From Sporobolomyces roseus (lineage: Eukaryota > Basidiomycota > Microbotryomycetes > Sporidiobolales > Sporidiobolaceae), in assembly GCA_016617785.1 (NCBI GenBank), contig JADILM010000010.1, forward strand, positions 682,001 through 746,000: a DNA stretch of 64,000 nucleotides, read 5' to 3'. The position numbers were made by a program, and so were the translations under genes. This document shows positions 36,437-49,446 of this stretch, one piece after another (position 1 is the first letter of the stretch; the number at the start of each line of letters is the position of its first letter). The notes beneath the pieces were generated by a model. The model saw nothing but the letters and a program-made list of their open reading frames with translations. It searched no databases and was not told where the DNA came from.

Positions 36437-39400
36437 ATGGAAGGGGAAATCCATCAAGTGGTGCAGGTAAACTCAGACACTTATCAGACCCATTCTAGGT
36501 AGCTCACAAGTCCCTCTCTCTTGCAGGCTTTAGAGACTCTGTATTCTCCCACTTCGGCTCCCTCTCTCCAATCTCAACTCCAATCCCAACTACTCCAAGT
36601 ACAACTCTCTCCTTTAGGCTGGTCCTTGATCCCTCCATTACTCTCGCACCCGAATTCTTCCGTCCGATTCTTCGCCGCCTCGACTCTCGAACAGAAATTA
36701 TCAAAACAATTCGATTCACTCTCCCGATCAGACTCTCATGGTTTGAAAGAGAACTTGTTGGGGTGGTTGAGTGAAAGTGCGAGGAATGCGTATCCTTTAC
36801 AAGGGGTTCCGAAGGAGGGAGAGAAAATCGTTTTGAGAAAGTTGAGTGTTGCGTTACTAGGTTATGCGATTAAAGTGTTTGATCAGAAGAAGAGAGGAGA
36901 AGAAGGTTGGGAGGATTGGTTGCTGGAAGTTATTGTGAGGGTTGCCGCGAGTGGGAGTAGGAGAGAAGCTGGGTTGGAAGTACTTTCGACGGCGATTGAA
37001 CAGGTTCAGAGAGCTGAATTGACGGGGAATAAGAGGTGAGTCTGTCTCGATTCGTCGATACGAACCGAGCAGGGAACTGATCGGCGAATTGCGGCGTTTC
37101 ACAGGATGACATTCATGAATTCTTTGACTTCTTCGACTCCTCACCTCGTTCAAACCCTCACTTCTTCCCTCTCGCAATCCTCCTCACCATCCGAATCGAG
37201 CCTCGCTCTCAACTGCTTTAACTCTTACCTCTCAGCCGGTCAACTTTCTCACACAGAACTCTCGATTCTCTACCCGCTTCTCATCTCTCACCTCTCAAAC
37301 CCAGACACGATCGTATCCGCCTGCTCCGCCATCGAAGAACTAATAGAACGTTCAAACGGATTCAGTACTACAGGAGGTGGGGGGTCGGGAGTAACGAAAT
37401 TCATGAATCGTTCGAGATGTAGTGAATTGATCGAGGGATGGGTTTCGAGTCAATACGTGACTTCATTGATACACTCTACGGCACAAGAAGCTAGGGAAGA
37501 AGGTGGTGCGGCAGATGAAGTAGATGATGACGCTTTGGCGATTTTTAAACTCATCACCACTTTATCCGAATACTTCATTTCAACCTATCTCTTCGACGTT
37601 GCACCGACGACTCCCAATACTCCGGCTCCCCTCACCCTTCTCTCACCATCAATTCACACCCTCCTTTCAATCTTGATCACCCTAACGACCTTCCCTGGTA
37701 ATTCACCAGATTCAAGTTATACGATCAATGAATTATCGAATGGTTCTTGGATGGCTTTGCAAGAGTATGGAGCAGATCAAGGGTACACTTTGAATGGGAT
37801 CAAGGAGGGAGGGGAGAGGGGAATGAGGGAATGGGAAGTCTATAAAGGAGTGTTCAAAGCTCTCTCAGAAGGGTTGAGGGCGAGAGCGGTTAGACCGGAA
37901 TTGAGGGAGTTTATCAGTTGGCCAAAAGGTTCGTCTGCTCATTCTGCCTATTCTCGGAGATCGTGCGGGCTGATAAGGGATACGTTGTCGAACAGACATC
38001 AAAGATGCGTTTAGAGTTTATCGGAATACGGTTCTGATCGATACTGTTCAATATTGTTATTATGTTCTGAGGGAGGAGATGCTAGCCTCGTTGATTGAAC
38101 TGGCGAATCAGCAGATCAATGAGATTCCACCTCCCGAGGAAACAGATGGTTTCGAGGTGAGTCAGCTTTCGATAGTCTAGCGCAGTATCAACAGCTGATA
38201 GGACTGGTGAATATGACTCAAGGAGTTGGAAGCTACCTTCTTTACCCTCAACTGTTTATCGGAATGCGTTCCCGTCACTCCACCCTCAAACTCCCTTTCC
38301 TCCTCGACTTCTTCAACCGCTTCTACTTCGACAACTCTCACCTCAACCTACTTATCCTATCTCTTCTCTCCCTCTCTACTCGGTCGACTTCCAACGCAGC
38401 CCTCTCTCCACTCCTCTCTCCGAACAACCTCCCTCAAACTACTCGAATCCTATTCAACCTGGTTCCCATCTTCCCCAGATCCAGCATGCTTAGTCTTAGC
38501 GATCCAATTCGTCGTCTCTTCTTTACAAGAACCCAAATTGATCGGACAAGCCGTGAGGAGTTTGAGAGGTCTCTGTGATTCGAATCGTGCGAATCTGGTC
38601 GAGCACGTGGGAGAGTTCGTTGGGATCTTGAATGGATTGGAAGGGTTTGTCGAGGAGGGGGAATTGGCGAAAGTATTGGAGAGCGTTGCTAGCGTTGTTC
38701 AGGCATTGGAGGTGGAGAGGATTGTCGAACCTATACTTGTGAGTGGGAGAGGTCGAATTACTTCGTTTCAGGATGTGGAGCTGATGTTGGTCGCACGTTC
38801 GTGACCACAGACTCTGACGAATCCGATCATTGCGAAATTGGATGCTGCTTCACAGGGTCAAACTTCGGTGCGTCTGCTTTTCGCCTTAGATCGAACAAGA
38901 CAAGGTCGAAGCTAAAGTGGACCGGAGAGTGTACAGGCTGGCGAAGAAGCGAAAGTGATCTGCCTGACACAGCTTCTCTACCTCACATCCCTATCAAAAG
39001 GTCTATCTACACCTGAACCAGAGATCCTCGACCTCGACGCAAGCTTCGATGATACTCTCGTCAAGGAGAACGCTTCGAGATTGTTGGCGGATGAACGGAT
39101 AAACGAGATGAGAGGGAGATTGGGAGTTGCGGTCGAGAGAGCTGCGAGAGTTTGGGCGGGAGATTTGGAAGTCGTTTCGGTCAGTACCCTTCTCAATCAG
39201 AAACTTCTCGCCGCCGGTGGAAGCTGAAGGAATAGGGTCTTGACAGGCCTTATCTGACTTTATTCGCAACTCGATCTCGGATACTATTCCCTCACCGCTC
39301 TCCCTCGACCCTCTACTACTCCTTTCTCTCTGCTCCTCGGCTCTTCAACAGTCACCGTCTTCGATCTGGCTAGGGATCGCGGGGAACCTATTGGCGAGAT

Positions 39401-40343
39401 TAGCGAGGGATCGAAACGATCGAAATTTGGAAGAGGAGGAATTGAGAAGAATAGGAAGTCCAGTAGAAGGGATGCTGAACGTCGTCTTGGGCACCCATGG
39501 GGATCTTGCAGGTGAGATCGTCTATCTACTCTATCGCGAAGAGACGCTGATAGAGAGGGCTTTGGCGTTTTCAGCGATGACCGAAAATCCGGATGTCGTT
39601 TCGTCCTTCCTTTCCTTCTGCAGTCAGGTGCGCTCGACCTACTCGACATCTCAGCTTGGAACGAGCTGACATTTCGTCTGGATTGCGGACAGATCGTGCG
39701 GCATTACCCGTCAATCTTCATCGCTCTCCCCGCTCACTACCTTGACGCCGTGCTCGCTTTCGCCGAACGAGGTCTCGGGATGCAAGAGCAATTCTCGCTC
39801 AAGTCTACTATCGAACTACTTGTGAGTTGCCCTTGAGAAGGAATGGGACTTGCTTTGAAACTCTCGCTAATCCTTGGTTCTCGAGCACCTCACAGCTCCT
39901 CTCGGTTCAACAAACCAAGATGGCTTCCTCGTCGTCCTCGGTCTTTGCCTCAACGTTGACGCTACGCGTCCCATCTCTCGTCCGATCAACTCTCATTGCG
40001 GTCGCAGGGGCAGTTCCTCGATCGCATCTCGTTTCACTTTCCGAACTTCTCCACGCCTGTCTCTTGCGAACGCCTGAACAAGCTCGACCAGCTCTCAAGG
40101 AACTATTGAGCACTCCCAATTGGCCGAACGAGAGGACAACTGAAGAAGCCAAATCGAAATTCGAAAGATCCGTTCTCAGGTATGCTTTCCCCTCATTCTC
40201 CTGTTTCTCTCGGTCGGGCTGAGCGAGTGACTTCGGAGTATAGTGCGCGAACCGGTCGACAAGTCCGACAAGCAGTGAATGATTTCGCACTACTTGCGAG
40301 AGGTTTAGATGGATCAGCTTACGGAGCTCAAACGGGGATGTAG
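36437..40343 (+). CDS. Importin-beta family karyopherin, importin-13/Kap122 type
   Basis: There are twelve exons: 36437-36466, 36527-37035, 37105-37928, 37996-38156, 38223-38738, 38811-38867, 38937-39179, 39247-39511, 39575-39627, 39693-39821, 39896-40179 and 40244-40343 (1056 residues). The N-terminal HEAT-repeat region has the importin N-domain pattern (SPLGWSLIPPLLS, VRFFAASTLEQKLSKQF). The rest is a helical solenoid. The C-terminus QVRQAVNDFALLARGLDG matches the end of importin-13/transportin-3-like receptors. It would carry proteins through nuclear pores under RanGTP control. The family is clear; assignment to importin-13/Kap122 rather than transportin-3/Mtr10 is less so. Confidence 0.78.
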
Positions 40344-40965
40344 GGCGCTGGATCGCCCAAACCCTATCTCTGTACTGTAGACTATATAGAGACGGGAGTA
40401 CCGAGAGACGGAGTACCGACCGTGATCACCTCCTAGCAACATCACGTTTCTTTCAAGTCTTCGCAACTTTGCGCTTCCCACGTCCTGCAACTTGCAAACT
40501 TTTTGCTTTTCGGACACTTGACCGAAGTTTGAGATCTTTTCCCCTCAACCTTATCTTGAAAATCACGCTCTACTGATCCCTCTTGAGGTTAGTACAGAAC
40601 GAATTGTGCGGCTTGAGACCGCCTCGTTATCGTTTAGACTTTAGTACTTTTCTCCTTTCCCCTCCCCGCCTGACTTGACTTGAGATCGTCTCCTCCCACT
40701 TCTCATATAGCGTGGGTCTCACTAGCTTCAGATTCATCGGCGTGAACCCCGTATAGCTTCTCTAGCGTCGAAAAGTCGTCTCTTGGTCGTTCGGCCTCGA
40801 GGACGACTCATCGGATCCCAAATCTCTGCTTCTTCGCTTCTTGTCGATGAAATCAGCTTCGTCTTTCTTCTTCTCTCTTTCCTTCCTCCATCTCCTCCTC
40901 TACTCCTTCACCTCGCCTTACCTTCGCCTTCATTCACCTCTCTCTCTCCTCATTTTCGATTCAAT
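40344..40965. other. Intergenic region upstream of lipase
   Basis: About 620 bases. Pyrimidine-rich blocks (40840-40960) directly precede the start codon and look like a promoter and initiator region. No gene seen. Confidence 0.45.
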
Positions 40966-42564
40966 ATGCTTTCCCCCATCTTACACCTCGCTTCCCTCTT
41001 CTTGCTCGTTTCTTCGACGTTCGCTAGCCCTATCGAGAAGCGTGCTGCTCGTGAGTACTCTTCACCTCTCATCGTCGTCGACGCCTTGACCTCGAGCAGA
41101 AACTGACGATTCACTTTCGCAACAGTCTCCGCTGTTGAGGGAGCTCGTATTCAAACTGCCGCTCAACTCTGTATGGCTGCTTACGGAAACCCTTCTTCCT
41201 GCTCGACTGTCATTCCTGGTGAGCTCTGCTTTCCACGATAGCACTATCTTCTCGCAGAATGAAAAATGCTGATTGCGATCTGCGACATTTGCTAGGCACC
41301 ACTATCATTCAGCAATTCAGAAGTCCTCTTGGTCAATCAGGGTGAGTCTATGCTCTCTCGGCTCCGCAGGTGCGACGAGAGGGAGAAAGCAGAGTCGAGC
41401 TGACATTTTCGTATTTCGCTCTTTCTCTCGCTCCTTCCTTCATGTCCTCGTCGGTCCCCTCGCTTTCTCACAATCTCACGCTCTTTATCTCTTTATCACT
41501 ATCGACGTAACCTGCTCTCGCCTCTCACACGATCTCTTCGGCACCACGAAGATTTATCGCCAAAGTTCCTGCGCTCAAGACCGTCGTAATCCAATTCACC
41601 GGCACCTCCAATGCACAGAATGTGTACAGTGATGCGGCATTCTTCAGCATCCCTCGTAAGTCTCGAAATCCCTCTTTGAAGGCCTCAGTCCTCGCGAAAA
41701 CGAAAATTGACCTTTTTTGACGCCCTCGCTTCACAGTCGATGATGCGGCATGCGGGTCTAGCTGTCTCGGATTCGCAGGAGCTGTCGTCAACTACAGGGA
41801 CGCTAAGAAGTACACGAAGGGCTTTGCGGCCGCATTCGCTGCGATGGAGCCTGTAAGCGTTTTTCGCGCTTTTTCGGCTTCCCCAGGCTGACCGAGCTGT
41901 CGAGCAGGGTTACACTCTCACCATCACTGGTCACTCGCTTGGAGGAGCAGTCGCGGCCCTTGCTGGAGTCGATCTCGCTGGCAAAGCTACCTATCTCATG
42001 TGAGCTTTCTGCTCGAATTTCGCTTTCCTTCCCAAGTTTATGTTGTAATACTGACTAAGCCACCTGTTCACCTATCTATAGTACCTTTGGAGAGTTCCGG
42101 GTTGGTTCTCCTTCGACGGCAGCTTACCTTGACCGAATCTATGGGTATGTTCGACTCTCGCTTTGTCTGTCATTCGACTCTCGCTTTGCCAGTCGTTCTT
42201 TCGCATCGTTACTGACGCAGTCCATCTCTTTTTCCATCAGCTCGAACACCTACCGAGTCGTACACGCCAACGACAACGTCGTCGGAATTGTGCCCAGGAC
42301 TCCCTTCAACCAACACCATGGGCGAGCCTTCTTACTGGCTGGAACTACTCTTGCCTCGATGACTGAATGCTCAGGACCCGAGGCTGCCGGTTGCGTCGGT
42401 GGATTCAACCCTCTCGATCACATCACGTGAGTTCCTCCTCTACACTCACATGCACTCATCACTGGCCGTATCTCGACTCTGACATTCAATCGAGGTTTGC
42501 TAGATACTTCACGACCGGTGGAACCTGCGGAAAAGTCAACCCCGTCGCCGGTATCCAAGTCTAG
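40966..42564 (+). CDS. Secreted class 3 lipase (alpha/beta hydrolase)
   Basis: Exons are 40966-41050, 41126-41218, 41296-41341, 41552-41655, 41737-41852, 41908-41999, 42082-42144, 42241-42426 and 42504-42564 (281 residues). A signal peptide (LHLASLFLLVSSTFAS) and a dibasic pro-site (EKRA) open the protein. The nucleophile elbow is TITGHSLGGAVAAL; the Asp is in HANDNVVGIVP and the His in NPLDHITYF, completing the triad. TVVIQFTGTSNAQN supplies the oxyanion region. Such enzymes hydrolyse triacylglycerols or feruloyl and related esters outside the cell. Paired Cys residues (AACGSSCLG, near both ends) suit secretion. Substrate cannot be decided from sequence. Confidence 0.88.
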
Positions 42565-44798
42565 AGCTTAACGCTTTCCCTCAAAAATTCATTGTCGCTA
42601 TCAGTTTCTCCTTCTCCTAGGGTTCTCGTTCTCTCACTTTCCAAATCTAAAAGTCTCAGCAGTGCATGTACAAGTGAAATCGATTATGGGTTGTATGATT
42701 AAACGAATTTGTCTGGTTTGCGAAATCTGAGAAAGACAAAGCTTGAGCGAGGAGGCCCCGCTAAAAGGAGAGAGCGGCTCGCTGCAGCGTACTATAAGCT
42801 GTATTCTCCATCTTGTGAGACCGGGAGAGCGATACAAGAGCGCGAGTGACGGCCTCAAACAAGTCCTTCGACTTCTTGTCTTTTTTCATGGCCCTCTCTC
42901 GTCGACAGCCCCTCGAACCGGCTCAAGAACGCGCTCAAATCATCATACAAGGTTATCAAGCCTGTCTACGCACCTCAATCGTACCGTGGAAAGTCAGGGG
43001 GAAGCAAGAAGTCAATTCCAAGATGAAACTCGAACTCGACTCTCCTGCTCGATGCACTATCCATAAAGAGCTGATTCACGGCTCTGGAGTTCGAACAAGA
43101 TACTCGCTACTACCAGCACCAAGTCCCATCGGTCTAGCTCTTCTCGTCAATTTACAGCACTTCTTCAAGGATTTTCTTTCGCTTGCTCTGTCTCTGCTTA
43201 GTACCGGACTCGTACAGCTGTAACTAAGGATGATCGGGGAGCGGTTTAGAAGGTTCTGGATCAAGGCCAGTGAGTCGAAGATTTCCAGTTTTTTTCTTTC
43301 TTTCCAAGCCTGCACTGTTTCGTCGCTGATCTCGCCTCGCTTCTCCCTTTCCAGGACTTCGATACTTTGTCGACTTCGATGCTCGAATGTATTTCCAGAA
43401 GGAGCGAGCGAATTCGTCTTGGATCTCGACTTGGTTCTCCCAACTTTTCACCTAGCCTCTCAGCCCAAGTCGCTAGCTCGATACCAGCTCCGAGGCAGTC
43501 TCTTGTCTATACGAACGAGCTGGAGACGATGCTACCAGGAATCGGCCAGGCTAGCTGAAACTGTACGGAAACCAACGTCTTTGATCGGACGAGGATGCGA
43601 GCTCCAGGATCAGTAGAATAAACGAGCGAGTGAGTTCAAATCCACGATTGACCAGCAACTCGGATGTGGGAATGAGACGCTGTCAGATCATACGGTTGTA
43701 CACAGCACTTCAGCTAATCGTTACCGCCAACTCTCAAGTTTGGTGTGAGATTGCCAACTCTTTTTGAGGTGAGTCAACTCGATCACTGCTCGCCTCTCTA
43801 CTCACACTCACAAGAGTACGGACTGAGCTGTATACTCGACTTCTGCAGCATCCTTGCCCGACGAGCGTTCGACAATCGCTTTCATATCAGTTCAACGTGA
43901 CTCAAAAACAGCTGCTTCGATCCTCGTGCTGGCAGGGTCGCATCCTCGTCCTCGTCCTCGACAAGCGACCTCTTACTCCACCCCTTGTCGCTAACCTGAA
44001 GCCCCGAAACTCTGGTTCGGACGACAGCTGCTGCTCAACCCTTCCTCCTCAACTTTTCACTTTCGCGACCTCGGCTCTTCCTCGTTCAATCACGTTTTGG
44101 TTCTATCGAGCAAACACCATTGAGCTGCTGAGAGGTCAGGCTCCCTCACTACTTTCAGTCGCGACCACAGAGATTTCCCATCCTCATTTCCTCAATTTCG
44201 TCCCAAGGCGCTCTAGCGATCCTTGCCTCAGCCGTCGCCGCGCCTCACACAAGGACACGATGTTCCCAATCCTCGAACTCTAGCGGAATCGACGATACAC
44301 TCAGAAGGCTTAATCTGGGAACGGAGAAAGGAGGCGAGCGGCGCTCTAAGACGCTATCGGAAGATCCGATTGCTCACAGCTTCCGAACGCGCTTGCTGAA
44401 CAGCTTCCGCAGCTACCACGCCTACTGTGTCGATCAGACTCGCGCCGTTCGACTCGTTGTTTGCTCCAAGGAAAGCTTTGAGTCATAAGGTGAAGCTCAG
44501 GCGGATTTTCGAAAGGAGAGCAGCGACTTTGGTACAATCTGCGCTGTTTGTTCGCTGCCTCGGATCGAAGAGCTATCTTCTCTGATCGTCTCTCGCTGCT
44601 GTCCCATTCGTCTCGCTTCTTTTCTCTGTCACGTCTCGCTTCGAACATCTCGCACTTGAGCCTCTCTCGCAAGCTCTCGCCGAATCCAAAGATGCTGTAC
44701 GAATCAACTGAGTTGCGGGGTGTATGATATAAACATCAAAGGCTACAAAAAGGAGAGGTGGGCGGTATGTACAAAAAATGCGAATGTCGTCTCGCTCA
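42565..44798. other. Long region without a confident gene
   Basis: About 2.2 kb, the largest gap in the window. Several ORFs of 60-130 codons exist on both strands but none has family motifs. The best candidate is a two-exon mini-gene at 43230-43455, listed separately. It could hold a noncoding RNA, a decayed gene or a small spliced gene that I cannot resolve. Confidence 0.5.
43230..43455 (+). CDS. Possible small spliced ORF, 46 residues
   Basis: ATG at 43230, exon to 43269, donor GTGAGT, a CTGAT branch-like site, acceptor TTTCCAG, then exon 43355-43455. The spliced frame begins MIGERFRRFWIKARLRYFVD and is rich in Arg and aromatic residues. Splice signals are canonical for this genome, which is the only support. 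It may instead be the 3' part of a longer gene whose upstream exons lie in 42888-43223. No family recognised. Confidence 0.22.
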
Positions 44799-47661
44799 TC
44801 AAGCGTCTCCTGACTTTTCCTCATCCAACAACTCTGCCTCGTGCACAGCTACGACCTCCAAGCCATCTCCCTTCTCGTTGATCTTGATTAAAGCTTCATC
44901 CCCATTCCTCAAAGTTCCCGAAAGTAGAGCTGACGATAAAGGAGTTCGGACTTGTTTGTTGATGAGTCGATTCAAAGCCCTAGCTCCCCATTGAGGTTGA
45001 TATCCATTCTCTGCCAGCCAATTCCTAGCCGAATCTTCCACCTTAAGTGTAATCTTGCGATCCGGTGCAGCAGCGGAATGGTCAAGAGTTTGTTGCAATT
45101 CGGATAGGCGAAGATCGACTATGAGCTTGATTGATTCGGGAGACAGCGAGTTGAACACGATTTGCTCGTCGAGTCGGTTCAGAAGTTCAGGAGGATAGAG
45201 AGATTGCACTCGAGCGATGACGTCCTCCTTCGCTTTCTCTGTGACCGTTCCATCGGTAGAAGTTGCTCCCTTTTCGGCGAGGATGTCACTTCCGATGTTC
45301 GAGGTGAGAATGATCTAGTTGTGTTGAGAGTGTCAGCGGTCATCACTGAACCACAGAAAGAGCGAACATACGGTAGTGTTTTTGAAGTCGACTTTTCTAC
45401 CTTGCGAATCCGTGAGAGTGCCCTCGTCGAGGATCTGAAGGAGGATGTTGGCCACATCTAGAGTCATAGGAGAGAGCGTGAGATCGATGCGGAGTGAATG
45501 ACAATGGAAGCAGAACTGACCTCGATGAGCCTTTTCAAACTCGTCAAAGAGGATAACTGAGAATGGTTTGCGTCGAACCGCTTCTGTCAATTGACCCGCA
45601 TTCTCATATCCGACATAGCCCGGAGCTGTGAGCGATATCGGAGAGTCAGTCGAGGGAACACAGCAAGAATCAGCAAGGGTGCTCACCTGCACCAATCATT
45701 CGAGAAACGGTGTGCTTGTCCTATTCGAGACGACGGCGAGTCTGATCAGCGCGTGCTCAACATACGGTGAAGCGGGATAGCTCACTTGATACTCCGACAT
45801 GTTGATCGTGATCAAGTTCTTCTCACTACCCGTCAATTCTCCCGCCAAAGTCTTCGCAAGTTCCGTTTTTCCAGTTCCCGTTTGACCGAGCAATAAGAAG
45901 GAAGCGACAGGTCGATTTCCAGGATGAAGTCCTGCTCGAGAGAGACGAATGGCGGAAGCGACAGAGGCGATCGCTTGAGATTGACCTTTCACTCGTTCCG
46001 AGAGGATCGATTCGAGACCGAGCAATCGAGATCTGTCGCCGCGAAGGAGTGTCGATGTAGGGATACCGGTAGCCTGTGTGTCGACTTTCTCCTTCAGTTG
46101 CTGACAATCGAAGCTGACGACGGAAGAGACTCACCTTGCTAACCACTCTAGCGACATCATCAGCAGTCACTCGAGCCCCTTCACTCCCTTTCTCCTCTCC
46201 TTCCTTCGGCAGCTTCTTCTCCAACTCTGGCAACACAGCATATCTCAACTCTGAAGCCCTTGAGAAATCTCCTCTCCTCTGCGCATCCTCCAATTCGAAC
46301 CTCCTCTGTTCGAGCTCTTCTCGAGTCCTCCTAATCTCCTCTATCTTCTCTCGTTCTCCTTTCCAAACTGAGTCCATCTCATTCGCTTGACCTTGCAGTT
46401 CTTGGAGTTCCGTTTCGATAGCTTCTCGACGTTGATTCGATGTTGCATCCTTGTCGTTTCCCAACGAAGAGAGCTCAATTGATAGAGTCGTAATTGTGCG
46501 GCGAACGGCGTCGAGTTCTTCAGGAGGCGACTCTTTGCGAATACGAAGGGATGCAGCGGCTTCATCGACGAGATCAATCGCTTTGTCGGGCAAGTGTCGT
46601 TCGGCGATGTATCGATTACTCATTACGGCGGCCGTGACTAGAGCAGAGTCGCTAATCGTGACTCCGTGATGTACCTCCAACTTGGGCTTCAATCCTCGTA
46701 GCATCGTAACGGTCTGCTCGACATTCGGTTCGTCGACCAAGATCGTTTGGAATCGTCGAGTGAGCGCTGCATCCTTTTCGATCGTCTTCCGGTACTCGTC
46801 GAGTGTTGTTGCGCCTGAGAGTTGAAGACCTCTTGCTAGAGCCGGTTTGAGCATGCTGTATGGCAGAAAGCAATCAGTCAGCTGCGAAGAAGACGGAGAG
46901 GCGAGGGTCACATACTTCGCACCGTCGAGGGATCCTTCTGCCTTTCCAAGGTTGAGGAGCTGATGAATCTCGTCGATGAAAGGTATCACCTCCTTGTCGT
47001 CTTCGAGATCCTTGATCAAGTTTGACATCTTTTCCTCGAAAGAACCTCGAACACCAGTCTGTCGGGATCATCAACGTCAGCTCGGCGGCTTTCAACGATA
47101 TATGGGGTGACAAGGAAGTGTAGTAGCGTGTTCAGAGAACGAAGGAACGAGACTTACGCCAGACATGAGAGTCGACAGATCGATCGAAACTACCCTTCTC
47201 CCTTTTAACGATTCTGGTACTTCTCCCGCAATGATCTTCTGAGCGAGCCCTTCCATTATAGCTGTCTTTCCCACACCTGCTGGACCGATCAACAAAGGGT
47301 TGTTCTTGCTCCTCCTCGACAAGATTTCGATACATCGCTTCGTTTCTGCGTCCCTTCCAATTACCGGATCGAGCTTTCCTTTACTCGCGAGTTCTGTCAG
47401 GTCTACTCCATTCTCCTTCAAGGTCGAACCTGGTTCTCGCTTCTGTTGTCCTTGATTGAAGATGTTTCCGATTGGGAATCCTCCTCCTCCTCCTTGAGGC
47501 GGTGGAGGAGGTGGTCCATTCCGTGGAGGGTAGGAGCGAGGTGCAGTAGTAGATAGGTGGCGAGTTGCAGAGGTAGCGAGGAGAGGGGGTAAAGAGCGAG
47601 ATCGAAGTTGATGAAGGTTCCGAGGGGCAAGAGTCGAGCGAGAGATTGAGCGTGAGAGCAT
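44799..47661 (-). CDS. HSP78: Mitochondrial ClpB/Hsp104-type disaggregase
   Basis: Several exons read from the ATG at 47661. A basic, Ser/Arg-rich presequence ([19 protein letters not shown]) and a Pro/Gly linker replace the ClpB N-domain, as in yeast Hsp78. The first AAA module has GPAGVGKTA (Walker A), [12 protein letters not shown] (Walker B) and [15 protein letters not shown]; a middle-domain coiled coil follows ([16 protein letters not shown]). The second module has [22 protein letters not shown] and ILTSNIG. The ring hexamer extracts proteins from aggregates in the matrix with mtHsp70 and is heat induced. A heat-shock-element-like sequence lies 109 bases upstream of the ATG. A frame-restoring splice at the 46860-46915 intron gives [15 protein letters not shown], matching the family. 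Confidence 0.92.
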
Positions 47662-47769
47662 GCAGTGTGCTTGATTGAACTTTGTGAGCTGATTGATTTG
47701 GTTGAGGACAGTGAAGGTTTGTAGAGAGGGGGGAAGTCCTCGATCGTTCAACTCTCGCAGAAAATGCGA

Positions 47770-47787
47770 GAAGTTTCTCGCAACTTC
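47770..47787 (-). promoter_or_regulatory. Heat-shock-element-like array upstream of HSP78
   Basis: GAAGTTTCTCGCAACTTC reads as four HSF pentamer units in alternating orientation: GAA, TTC, GCA (one mismatch) and TTC, each separated by two bases. A further GAACTTC lies at 47791-47797. This is the HSF1 consensus pattern, at a promoter-proximal distance from the HSP78 start. Confidence 0.6.
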
Positions 47788-48072
47788 GCAGAACTTCGAC
47801 GGTCTCTCTTTGAGCTCGCAACCCGACAATTTTCAGAACTTCAGGTTGAGCATCCCTGAGGTGGATACGGTGGCGAAGTCTCACGAGTCCTTTCGCGATT
47901 CTCGTTCGCTGTCTCGCTATCGTCAGGTCTCCTGTACAGTTTGTGACGCCGTCGACAGCCACGAGCTACACTCCCTCGTCACACACCACTAATGAAATTA
48001 GGCCCTCTCAGTGCCGACCACAGGACTGAATGCAATCGATTGTATTCCCCAACCTCTAAACTTCCTTTGAAC

Positions 48073-49277
48073 CTACAAGAACACTCTCATCGTATCCCCA
48101 TCCGTTGCTCCACCACCGCCCATCCCACCTCCAGGTACTTTCTCCCCCGCATTCAAGTTCCCCGTTCCTCCAACCAAGAATCCCCAATACAACGCAACAG
48201 CGAGAATGAGGTGTAAGAATCCAACGATGACGACGAGGAGTCGAGCAGAGACGTTAGGCGCGTTTGCGAGGATTGGGTAAAGGTTACGGAGGAGAAAGAA
48301 GAGGGAGATGACGGTGCCGACGAAAACGAAGAATAGTCGTGCGGTTGTCGAGGGGATGAGGGAGAGCCACTATTCAAACGTGCGAGGTGAGTCGAGCTGC
48401 AGAATTAAGAAGAAGGGAGTGACAGGCTTACGGCTACGAGGATCCATACTGTTGACGAGTAACCGTAGAGACTGACAATCTCGACGGGACTACGATCTGA
48501 AGCTCCTGCCCAGTACTTGATCGCTGCCCAGACTAGCACAGGTAGACCGAGGAAGTAGGTGTATCTGTAAGCCTCCGAGTCTCTCATCAGCTCGTTAGAG
48601 AAGATGAAGCTGCACAGAACGACTGCTCACACTACCGAAGTTGCGGCACCTAATCGAGTGAAATCATAGGTGTACTCGACTCCCGCGAGGTAAGCGTTGA
48701 CGGACGAGATGAGAGACGATGTGAGGAACAGAGAGAAGATGAGAGTGGTCGGGATCCAGAAGGGACCTGATTGGGAGATTGTCAGTTTTGCGAAATCTTC
48801 GAGAACAAGATGTGACTTACCGTAAAGATCTGGTACGCCTGACAACACATCGTTCACGTAGTCTTCTTTTGGTAAGAGAGTCTTGTAGCACCTCGTCAGA
48901 ACCGTCAGGGTGTCGACATCGAACCAACTCGAATCTATGCGAGAAATCTTCAGTTTCCTCGACGACAAATCACAGCGAAATCGAACGTACAGAAATCCAG
49001 GTTGAGTACACCACCACTCTTTGTAGCTCCATCTATCGCTCCTCCAAACCTTTGTTCAGCAGAATAATATTCACGCGAGGCTTGAGTTCTCGGAGTTGCA
49101 GCTGGTGAGATCCGACCAGAAGGCATATCGGGAGTGATGGTAGAGTTTCCAAAGTCTTATCCAACGACTACTGGTCAGCTACAGAGTCCCCGAAGGTGGT
49201 AAAACTCCCCACTTACCTTGAAAGTTTAAAGAACTGGAATGATCCTCGACATCAAAGAGTGGTTCGTTGCGTGACAT
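48073..49277 (-). CDS. Yip1-domain Golgi membrane protein, YIPF1/2 type
   Basis: Exons start with the ATG at 49277. The cytosolic N-terminus runs about 80 residues, then SSWFDVDTLTVLTRCYKTL and PDLYGPFWIPTTLIFSLFL, the signature block of YIPF1/YIPF2. Five membrane segments follow, including FLGLPVLVWAAIKYW, LYGYSSTVWILVAWLSL and ARLLVVIVGFLHLILAVAL. The C-terminus is Gly-rich. YIPF proteins cycle in the Golgi and interact with Rab/Ypt GTPases and each other in vesicle transport. Order and spacing of the motifs fit well; budding yeast has only distant relatives. Confidence 0.85.
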
Positions 49278-49446
49278 CTTGAGGTGCTGTGATCTGGCTG
49301 ATGGTCTCGTCGGTGTTTAATGCAGCTCTGTCAAATGCGTCGTTGTGGTGAAAGATCAAGATTCATCGCGTCAACTTTTGGATTCTTTCCTCTCGCTTCC
49401 AAACTCGCCAGCTGCTCCGTTCGACTGTACAGACTACGCCAAGATC

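Noticed and set aside
43640..43665. tRNA B-box-like AGTTCAAATCC
   Set aside because: No matching A box, acceptor stem or cloverleaf can be built around it.
43897..44283. 128-codon + strand ORF in the large gap
   Set aside because: No motif, atypical composition, and no supporting splice signals or neighbours.
46136..46390. + strand ORF opposite HSP78 middle domain
   Set aside because: Antisense shadow of the Glu/Arg-rich coiled coil.
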